Source of the DNA: Acanthaster planci
Lineage: Eukaryota > Echinodermata > Asteroidea > Valvatida > Acanthasteridae
Assembly: GCF_001949145.1 (NCBI RefSeq)
Contig: NW_019091368.1
Span: forward strand, 1,578,479-1,638,478
Direction of reading: 5' to 3'
DNA: 60,000 nucleotides
Shown here: in pieces, positions 38,401 through 60,000 of the stretch
Layout of the letters: each line of letters begins with the position of its first letter
Numbering within the stretch: the first letter of the stretch is position 1
Translations under genes and position numbers: made by a program
The notes under the pieces: model-generated
Database searches by the model: none
Told to the model about the DNA's origin: nothing
Seen by the model: only the letters and a program-made list of their open reading frames with translations

Positions 38401-41400
38401 TCAGCACTTCATTCTCCTCACATCCCGACTCCTCGAATTATTAATGAAATCCTCTGGTCAATGACTGCGCCCAAAAGAAGTCAAACGTCTGAAATTGAGA
38501 AGTTACTAGGGATAAAGAGCGCCGCCGTACTGAGAAGGGGTCTCTTAAGGATTGCAGGCCAGTGAATAGGTCCAACAGTGCCTACGCGGACCGAATCACG
38601 ATTTGTAGGCTGCCAAATTCTCTGCTATTAAAGCATTTCGTGGCACGTGGACTGGGTGGTTTGTTGAGGAAGAAGATGGAATTTTGGAGCAGGACTGCCA
38701 GCTTGTATTTCTGAAAATATCGAACGAAACGGGGCCCTCCAAATTGTTCCCTTTTTTGCAATGGAGTATAGACATCAATTTTCAAAATGGTGACAATCGG
38801 AGGGGCCTCGTGACCGAATTTTCGAGGGGTGATTTTCTCTGGAGAGAAATATGTTCAAAAGTCATCAGTTAAGCTAATGATAATTGAAAAGGAAATGAAA
38901 GATGAGGAAGTAAGCTTAAATTTGTGTCTTGAACACTTGTGAAACTAGTATTTTCCTGATGTTTTTGAAATGGAGATATTTTTTATTGTTGTCTGTGGCA
39001 GCTAATTTACTGGTCTGCAACCTTAAAGATTGAAATTTCATGCAAAATGTATATACACCGTATTAAATGACATTGGGCTGGGATATTGTGATTATGTACA
39101 CTGCATGCATTGTGCAGGAAAAGCTTTAAGTTTAAATGACTCATGTCATCACCATCGCTCGGGCTTTGCCAGGTGTTGTCAGCTCAATTCTAGGCCAGCT
39201 CAAAATAATTCTAGTCCCGGTTTTTTTTAATCCCTGTTGTTTTTTAAAGAATATATATGTTAGGATCGGCTAGCAGGCGGCATCCTTTTTAATTAACATT
39301 AATTTTCGCAAGTTTTTTCACACTGCGGTCAGCAGCGGCACATGCAGCCGGGACGGTCCTTCGGGGCGCACGCCCCCTCTCCCCACAAAAATAATCCCCC
39401 GTCAGAGCAAATTTGGCGAACAAAGAAAAGTCATTGTAGTCCGTGTTATTGATAAAAATATTGCCACTTGTCCACCCGCACTGTAACATAAATTGGCTAT
39501 GCTGCTCATGTGCTTCTTCTGGTCAGTGTCCCTTTACTTGGACACCACTGTAGACCCTCCCAAAGTCCAAACACTGACCATTACGTCACAACCCCTTTCA
39601 CAGGCATTCATTCTCGGTGTCTACGTCTACACATATGGCTGGCGGTATGGTGCATTGTCAGCTCATACTACATGTATTTATTGAGTCTGCCAAGGATGGA
39701 CGTCTCAAGGGATAAGTGATCCCGCTATAAACTGATCATTACGTCATTGGAACTTTCTAGAGGAAGAATATAATTTCAGACAGGTATCGTCGACTTCGAC
39801 GACACTGAATAGGAACAGGTTATCACGCGTTCAATCCGTGCTTGTTGTGAGAACAATAAATTATGGAGGTGACCTCATACCCCAAAATACAAAATGAGCC
39901 CTCCATTCTGCAAGGGCTGTTTATCATTTCTTTAAAAAGAATTTGACGTAATGGTCCGAGTCAGTTTTGAACTCCGAAGGGGTTTCGGGGCGCGCATTCA
40001 CCGACCAGAAGTAGCAGCATGGCATAGGCCATAGACGTGGGGGGGGGGTAGGAAGCTAAACTGGGCGTGACAGTGCTGGTTGGCGCAAGTCACAGTTATT
40101 ACTTTCTTTTCAAATTTTCAATTGTTTTCCAAATTCAAGTAAAGCGGGGGTGACGACATGGCTGACGACCTTTTTTCATGGGGGCGGGGGCACAGTGAAG
40201 TTCCTTAATTACGCTGCTGATCAGGTGGCCGGGCACTGTGGAAAAAGTTGGAAGAAAGTGATTGCCTGTTTTGCTAATCGATACTAACAGACTCCGAATA
40301 TGCGGGCTAGAAGTGTTTTGCAAAATTGGCTTAGATTTGAGCCGACGCACAAATGGGTGACTACGACGATAAAATTAGAAAATACAAAAATTTGTGAGTT
40401 GCAGACCGGGAATGGACGGGGTGACTTCCGTGGTTGATGGGAACTTGCAAGAACATGCATAACATTGTTAGGCCTAACCCCAGACTGATGTCGTTCGCGT
40501 AAATTCTGTTTAATAGAATCTTTTGAACCCTTATTTGTAGTGCTTGCCATTATCAATACTTCAAACTTCTCTCCAGGTAGTCATGTTGACATAAAACAAG
40601 TTCATTTACTGACAGTTTGGACATGTCTAATTTATGTCACGGGCGCAAAGCTGCCACTGCCAGTCCCCTCAAGTTGAACATGCGGAGCGAATATGGCTTC
40701 GGCATGACCGTACTGTGGTTTTCTTAGGGTTTTGTATTAATATGTGATAAATGAATTATTATTATCAATATTTGATTTAAAGACTCCTCGGGAGCAACTT
40801 CCCCCCAGGCTGGATATGGGTTGTGCGGGAAAAATACACGATTTCCATCTATACTGGTACTGGCCTGGGCAGCTGCGGAGAGCGTCTTCTGTGTACAAGC
40901 TTCGCTAAAGCCTCACGTGCATCGGAGCGGTGGTTATATTTAGCTGGCTATCGAACCTCGTGTGACTCATTAAAGGGACAAGCATTACATAATCGCTATC
41001 CGTTTGTTGTTCCCGCGTAGCAACAGCGATTTACCCAGCACCTGGGACTGTTGATGCTGTGACCCTCGCTGGCTGGCGCGCCAGATATAAATAGAGCTCC
41101 CCCTGCATTCCTGAGGTTGAAATTGGGTCGGACCCAGATGCAACCAACAACTAGCAACTTGCCACAAGTCTTGTAGCTCTGAATTCGGTGAGGTCTTTGA
41201 AGGTAGGCTACTTGCACCCTTTTTTTCGCTCGCAGGCAGGGCGACATTTATTTCGTTTAACCCCAAAAATGTTTGCCAGCTAATAACCATTCCATAATGT
41301 TCAATCTATTTCCTGCGCAGTATCAGGGTGCAGCACAGACACTTAGCGTACATAAATGAGACTGGGAGACAGTAATGGTGATTTTTATTTTTTTAAATGA

Positions 41401-42099
41401 AAGACTCCAAAATTGGATTTAAATTCTTAAATCATATTATTTTATTTAATTCCTATTTATTCATTCATTTGTTTTAATTAGAGACAGATTGGCTTAGTCA
41501 TCAGTTCTAATTCAAACAATTTAGCTGCATGTGTCATATTTGCTTAGGCCTATTTTCTCTTTCATTTGTTGCGAAGTTAAGAAACTGTGATTAAACTTAG
41601 GAGATTTAAATATTGGAAATTAATAAGCGCCCTCAGCCAAGGTGAAATACATGCTGTCTATAGGAACTATAGAGTTGACAATTCCTTGTCAACTTATAAA
41701 TACATGTGCCAAGGTTCCAGGTTTTAAACTAAGTCTAAGTTTCGGCCAGCGTTCAAGTTTAATTTGTTAGGAATTTGTCCTAAACTGCTGTCAACCACAT
41801 AAAATGTATTAATCCCAATAAAATACCCGTAGAGATAAAATATGGATGTACACCGATACTTTACCACATTATTAAACTCAGATTAATATACTTCAATACA
41901 TTGTATCCCAAACTTGTTAAGAAAAATAAGTGACCCGAAATGAACGATGAAAGATTCAAATCACTCGAACAAAGTGAAAAAAGGCCATCTTTGCCCTTTC
42001 AAAAACAAACTTGATTTACATCAGTGATTTAAAAATCGTATGATTTAATTTAATTTGTGCCCTGCCCGACGTGTATTATTATAACACTATATAGGGCCT

Positions 42100-42140
42100 A
42101 CTCAGTGTTTGCCCCCGAAGGCTTGTGAAAAAATCCGTCG
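42100..42140 (-). mobile_element. Tail fragment of the same SINE family
   Basis: ACTCAGTGTTTG and GGCTTGTGAAAAAATC match, in the same order, the tail adjoining the tRNA-like head at 33833-33870. No tRNA-like head is attached here. Confidence 0.5.
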
Positions 42141-42937
42141 TATGATTTAAATTAGCCAACCTCGCGTTGTTTGATGATTGATGTGTTTTGCACCCCAACA
42201 AGTGTGACAAACATTCTGCCACAGGGAACAGAATCTGTAAAATTCGAATGTGACCAGCTCCATGGAGCAACTGTATCGTGACTGGGGACTTACGATATAT
42301 ATCTTGTTTGTTATGAATGTAATGGCTTAATTGGATCCCCTATTTCTTGGTTTCTTGGTTGAATTTTAGGAGATATTCAAGAGGGAGAAATCAAATTGCG
42401 AACATGTTGGAACATCTGGAAAACAAAATCTCATGAAACAAACGATCAAACGCTTTGTCTTTAGAAGATTAGAAGTGATGTATTATAAACCAATTTTTAT
42501 TGTAGATTATAAAGTTGTCTCCATAAAAATATTACTAAAGCAGGAATAGCCCGCTTGTTGTCTAAAGCAATTGAGAATTGATAGCTGTATCCCAACCAAC
42601 CTCTCAGGTGCTGGATTAAAAAAGCAGAAAGCAGGCCCGAACTGATTATTGTGCAGTTGAAGTAATTAGTGTGGAAATAATGTCCAATCTTTGTTTAAAA
42701 TACATGATCAAGGGATACCCCTTTACATTCAACTGAAGGGATGCCTTACGTCACCGGAGATTATGTCTTGTAAATTAATCAGTATTTGCATTTCAGCATG
42801 TTTGGCAAATCCACCCAAAAATAAATATGAAATTGAAACTAAATTTATTTCGCTCTGAAATTTTGTCTGTTTTTATTTTCTGGATTGTATAGGAAGGACA
42901 AAATCTCAGTGTTCAAACTTCAGTGCACATTGAGAGT

Positions 42938-55183
<12,246 letters not shown>

Positions 55184-56050
55184 ATCTTGCACTTGGCAAT
55201 ACACGCAAAATGACGTTGTTGAATTTAACAAACTGCTCGGCTTACGTTATGCACTTTTCTAAGTCACAAGACCTGAGCAAATCCTTACAGTCATCAAAAC
55301 ATGATATACTACTTTTGGGGAGTGTGTTATGCAGAATGGAATGCAGACAATGTGGGGCCACGGGAAACAGGATATAGAAACTGTTTGAAAAGTGGACCCT
55401 GATTAAACAATGGAACCTGAGAGTTCGTTTCCAGAGGATGTATGTTTCACTTTTTATTTCAGGAATGGGAATCCAGGCTGCTGGCCTTGTTTGTATTCCT
55501 TGTTTTGAAACTTGCAAAGTTGAAAGAATTTCACAGAAAAAAAGGCCATTTTCATCGATACAAAGAATGAAATTCTATTGTCTGAAAGACTTTAAAGGTC
55601 AAACAAACGGAAATTTTGTTGTGTTCAAAGGTGAAAGTGAAACAGACACTGTGCTACTCCATAGGACAGATGAACAATATCTGGAACATTTCATTGGGGT
55701 TTCAAGCATAAGACTCCACGGGGTGAAACCCAAAACTGAAATGGTAATACACATTCCAAGGTGAAGGTGCCATTAGAAGTGCACTCTGAACACTTTATAC
55801 GTGTAGTGGGTGGATTCTTTTGCTCATGGAGCTTCTCCATGCTATTTTGTTATACAAAACTCAACAAGCAGGCACGTATTTAAAAAAAGAAAAACAAACC
55901 AAACAGATTGGCATGAATATACACTATCTAAACAGTACTTGATACACGCGAAGTTGGTTCATGCTGATTAGCCTCCTATGCAGCTTGAAATAACTGAAAC
56001 ATGTATATCTGTGATCTTGGCTCCCAAGCACTGCTGTGTGGTTGTATCAT

Positions 56051-56056
56051 AATAAA
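56051..56056 (+). promoter_or_regulatory. Candidate poly(A) signal AATAAA for ABCC10 copy B
   Basis: AATAAA about 870 bases after the stop codon of copy B. An ATTAAA near 55402 is a closer alternative. Neither is supported by more than position. Confidence 0.3.
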
Positions 56057-58486
56057 CATTGCCAGTGCTGAATACATAACATAACATCCGCCGGAGTCAG
56101 TATGCGTTTTCATTTTCGCCACTGTCAACTTTGAGGGAAAAAATCTGGTGCTTGCTGTGTCCGTGTAATGAAGGAAGGAAGGAAGATGTCAGTTTTGGAG
56201 TTTGAGGCACTTGGTATAGACAGGTCGATGTGAGCTTATACATCACGACAGGCACACCCCAAAAGCTTCCTAAATTGTGTCAGTTGCTATGACGAGAGCC
56301 AATGCTACCTTTGGCCTGGTTCTCAAGCACACATACATGTATACTGGATGACAAGTAATTTAGACAGTAGTATTTTGTCTGTGAACCATTAGCACGGCTC
56401 TAGTACAAGTAACATAATTGGCCAACTTTCAACTTATTTGGATGGCCCATCCGTAAGTTTGGGACGAGGAAAGCAATGCCCCGGGACAAAAGGTAGAAAT
56501 ACGTACCTACCTTGCAGATCACAGCGATATTGCACGTGGAGAACAAAACGGAACTGACTCGGTGCCAAGTCTAACGCACATGTGGTATTTATACACATAA
56601 GAGATTTCAATCATAATTTACTTCCAAGTAGAGTTGGCCATGAGAGACACTAAGGAAGTATTTGGAATACAGTGTGGACTGTCTATGGGGACTCACTTCC
56701 CCCATTAGGAACTGACAAACCCAACTGCTTGAAGATTTCAATGAGTTTCAGAACAAACCAAGAGCATAGTAGAATGTGACGTTTGGATGAGATAATGGGC
56801 AGTGGAACTACCTACAGCACAACCAAAGAGAGGAATTGTTTTCTTACTCTGTCTTTGAGTAAGCCCAGCAGTTTTCAGTTTTGTTTTTAACCACAACCCA
56901 CATTTTTGTTTTTGAAGTGGCTCAGGTGACCCGCTAAAAATCATGTGATGGGGAACTTGATAATGCTGTGGGCAAAGATCTTAGTCAGAGCAAGCTCACA
57001 AAGCATCTGTGACAAGTATTGAGCCGGCAAACATTTCCTGATGAGGTTTTGTTAAAAGGTGTGTCAAATAGTCCTGTTGCCTTTGAAGTTTCTGGTTTGC
57101 CAAAAAATTTGGGAAAAACCCAGAACAAGTCAGCTTCCTTGAAGTTTATTTATATTTCCTGTCATGTCTGCTTGAGCAAAGGGTGTGTTATGTGTCAAGT
57201 GCTGAAATGTGGGACCTATTCTCAAATAAAATAAAAGCAAACTTACCAGCTGAGTTATCTAATGAATCAGGAGGATAAATGAAGAAAAAAAACCCTGTTT
57301 CTGGGGGAACGATTCTCATTGACTAAAAATGGGACGTATACAAAAATTTAAGAGCAGAAATAAAAATCACCAAATCCAAGAATTGATGTTTGTCAGGAGC
57401 TGTTATGAATATTAATTTCATCAATGGGCAGTCTTATTGGACTTCTTTTAACCGAAGCGTTTGTTCTGCTCGAATTTATATAAATTTGCTCAAAAATGAA
57501 TAGAACTTGAAGAGATGTATTTTTTCTTGCAAACAATTGCTCAACTGCAAGTAACACTTTTAAAGTTTCTAATTTTGATGATAAATAAGGACAAATTTGA
57601 ACAACTTCATTGTTTGAAAATAATTACTTGATATAAATAAGCGATTCCAAATTCAACTGAGGACGAACCAATTTTTGCAATTTACTTTTAGTTGAATGTT
57701 CTTTAAAACTTCTGAAGCGAGTTTTCTGTCTGCTGTATGTATATTTGATGCTACTCCTATCAAAATGAATCCTGTGTATGTTTTCAAGTGCAAATAACTT
57801 TTTTTATCCTCATAACTTAAGTACTTTTCTTCAGGATTAAAATCCTGGTTGTGGTAGTGTTTGTGCAGTGATCTAGCTCCTATCAATAAGGGTGATTTTT
57901 AGTATCACATTTTGACAGCTTTTATACAAAAATGAAAAAGAAATAAAAAGATGTGAATTTACAGTGTGATGTTTTCAGTAATGGTTGCATAAATTTCCCC
58001 TGTACATGTATACTAATTTTATTCTTTCCATTCCTTGAGGAGCATCTTCGATCATTTTACAATGATGATCCACGCCACTTGCTTTGGTTTGGAACGCGAT
58101 GGTGCGGCAGGACACCAGTTAATTTCAAATATGGAAGCCACCAAACCACCAAAAACTTCACCTTGAAAGAAACTCAAATTGTGCGATGCTTGAGACACTC
58201 GCTAAACAGCAACTAATCCGGGCCGAAATTCACGGCCTAGCCAATACTGCCAATTTTGAGCCCACAGAACCAGCATCTCTTTTCATGGACACCATTAACC
58301 AGTAGGCACCACGACAGTAAGCTTAACTACTGGGGTAACAGTTGTCCACATCAGTGACGTGACGAGGCATGCTTGAGCAGCAGTACTATGATTTTCTGCT
58401 TTGAAGAGTAAACATTTTCTTCTAATTATCAAGAAGCGCAATGAAAATGGGCCCTGAATAAGAAACAATGTTCATTAGTTGAGCGA

Positions 58487-58512
58487 AATATATATCTATA
58501 TATATATATATT
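58487..58512. repeat. TA microsatellite
   Basis: Short (TA)n tract in the 3' intergenic region between copy B and MED6. Confidence 0.8.
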
Positions 58513-59228
58513 TCTGAAAAACCATCAAGCAGGATATTGCACACACAAAAAACCAAGTGCTTGCAATAAATTCATACCCAGCCTTTTCAGAATGGTTTTA
58601 AAAAAAAAACTTTGTTCCTGTTTTGTTTTGAGTTCAGGCAGTTATTTGTTTTGTGGGTTTGTGGGCAAGTCTGGTGACTGTCTCCTTTTGATCAAAGAAC
58701 TGTGGAAGCCGGAATTCCTCCTGGGTCCTGCCCCCCAAAAATGCACTGTTGGCAAAACTGTGCCTTTTTTTTCTGTCTGACAAGACGTGACGGGACCTTG
58801 TCTTCAATTTTCCTGGGGCAGACACAGCTGTTGTATTCGGGCCAGAGATAGAGCCTCTGGTACACCGCAGATAAAAACATGAATCAAAATAAAGCCACAA
58901 ATAGTGAACGCACGCTATGGTGACAGAAGGTTTGGTATTTTTGAGCCTATTTGTCAGCCAATGGCGATTCTTATGGACAATCTTTTACCTCAGCTTGACT
59001 TACAACGTTGCCATCCAGCAATCAACCTGTCTGCTGAATGGACCACCTGACTGCAGGTTACCACCCCCTCTCGTTGTTACCCACTTTCCTCCATGGAGTA
59101 GGGCTCCGCAGTAGCTTACACTGAGTTCTCAGCCCAAGGTCACAAGGCGTGCACAGGGGTCTTACTGTCCTTCATGGGCGAGTCCTAGGGACTTTCCACA
59201 AACGGTCCTAAAAATGTCCAAACTTGTG

Positions 59229-59912
59229 TCATTTTCCAAGCTTCCTTTTTTTGACCATCGGGGGCCTCATGCCACCGGAGAAGAAGGCCCCTGCGTTTGG
59301 GGCACCGATGGTGCCTGTCGTCGCGACCGAGTTGCTGTTGACTTGCTGCTGTTCTTCTTTTATCTCCTCCTTGATGGCGACAGTGCCGTTCTGGTGTTCC
59401 ACGGGGATCGGCTTTTCGCCAGGTTTGGCCTGCGGCAGTTGACAAACAAGAGCAGCATTTTCGATGACATCCCACATCATGGATTACATTACAAAGCGTC
59501 AACTCATGTGCACAAAGCCCATGCATGATTTATTATTTTGCAGTAAGATTGGCCACACTGCATCACCAGTCCAATGCAAAACAACTGGCCCCGAGTATGA
59601 ACTTTCAGTTGAATGTGCACATCTCTGTGGCGTCTGTGTGACAAGAATGTGATTAAGTGTTGGGTGCATTAAGTTCATGCCACTGTAGTGCTTTTCAGTA
59701 ATGGAGTTTTCTTTATAATGATGAAGGCTCAGTGATGTTTAAAATCAACTGTTGTCAAATTAATCACTGGTATGAAACAGAGTCACTACTGACCTGGATG
59801 ACCTTTGGAGGAAATTTCCGGGACAGCTCCTTGAGGAGAACGTCCACTCTTTGTCTCTGGAACATGGAGCTCGCTGCCTCTTCCTTCTTCCTTTGGTTCT
59901 TTTGCTTCTCTT
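59229..59912 (-). CDS. MED6: Mediator complex subunit 6 (MED6), last two exons (3' part only)
   Basis: Penultimate exon 59794-59912 reads EKQKNQRKKEEAASSMFQRQ then RVDVLLKELSRKFPPKVIQ; the last exon 59429-59229 reads AKPGEKPIPVEHQNGTVAIK and ends RPPMVKKRKLGK with a TGA stop. This matches the C-terminal region of metazoan MED6 as I know it (RKEEPSSIFQRQRVDALL, KFPPKFVQLKPGEKPVPVD in human). The MED6 N-terminal domain lies beyond the right edge. MED6 is a nuclear head-module subunit of the Mediator coactivator of RNA polymerase II. The gene converges with ABCC10 copy B, tail to tail. Borders: acceptor ctgtacag after a long T run, donor gtcagt, acceptor ctgccgcag. Confidence 0.88.
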
Positions 59913-60000
59913 CTGTACAGAAAAAAAAAAAAAAAAAATCAAGAATAAAGTGCCTCCTTCTCCTTGTATTGTAGATCTATTAAAAAAAATAATCCGACCA

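Larger units (their letters stand above)
33509..42937. other. Spacer between the Ly6-like gene and ABCC10 copy B
   Basis: Contains SINE pieces (33833-33960, 42100-42140), the foldback MITE (35311-35491), inverted repeats at 36029-36082 and 36553-36668, the ABCC10 relic (38225-38400) and a GC-richer block at about 37740-38030. That block has an open frame of 96 codons on the plus strand that I could not match to any family. No other gene recognised. Confidence 0.55.
55184..59228. other. Convergent 3' intergenic region between copy B and MED6
   Basis: Probably holds both 3' UTRs. An open frame of 108 codons at 55438-55764 on the plus strand shows no recognisable domain and sits where the copy B 3' UTR is expected. 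Nothing else supported. Confidence 0.5.

Noticed and set aside
55438-55764. 108-codon open frame downstream of ABCC10 copy B
   Set aside because: No recognisable domain, no ATG context or splice structure supporting it, and it lies where the copy B 3' UTR is expected.

Overview
The window is eukaryotic genomic DNA. Genes are split by GT-AG introns of a few hundred to a few thousand bases, there are AATAAA signals, decayed retroelements and many short inverted-repeat elements, and one run of Ns (20770-20953). The gene content (ABCC10, MED6, a Ly6/quiver-like gene), the moderate GC, the recurrent ACATGTACATGTA-type words and the compact intron style suggest an invertebrate deuterostome, most like an amphioxus (Branchiostoma). 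The phylum is an inference, not something the sequence proves.

Layout. (1) 4605-20636, minus strand: a complete 18-exon ABCC10/MRP7-type ABC transporter (copy A, 1610 aa as reconstructed). (2) 20637-42937: a spacer of about 22 kb rich in mobile-element debris. It holds a dead LINE with a reverse transcriptase fragment (about 21796-22942) ending in a 125-bp tandem duplication, several foldback/MITE-like elements, tRNA-derived SINE pieces, and one plausible small gene: a Ly6/uPAR-domain, probably GPI-anchored protein on the plus strand (exons 30195-30245, 32103-32279, 33219-33508). Near its right end (about 38225-38400, minus) lies an orphan fragment of an ABCC10 linker exon, a relic of a third copy. 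(3) 42938-55183, plus strand: a second complete 18-exon ABCC10-type transporter (copy B, 1557 aa). (4) 55184-59228: the 3' flank of copy B, with no recognised gene. (5) 59229-59912, minus strand: the last two exons of Mediator subunit MED6, whose 5' part lies beyond the window.

The two transporters are divergently oriented (head to head). All 17 introns sit at matching positions and phases, and 13 of 18 exons have identical length, so they come from one duplication. Their similarity is very uneven. The first exon (TMD0 and early TMD1) is strongly diverged. Parts of the nucleotide-binding exons are nearly identical, including synonymous sites: exon 17 differs at 3 of 244 bases, and exon 18 at 2 bases in its first ~180. 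The intron between exons 17 and 18 is only loosely alignable. This exon-restricted homogenisation is the most interesting signal in the window, together with the relic third copy and a hAT-type MITE inserted a few bases from a splice donor of copy A.

Both transporters are predicted to be plasma-membrane, ATP-driven exporters of amphipathic anions or drugs (ABCC/MRP family). MED6 is a nuclear Mediator head subunit. No functional link between these neighbours is implied.
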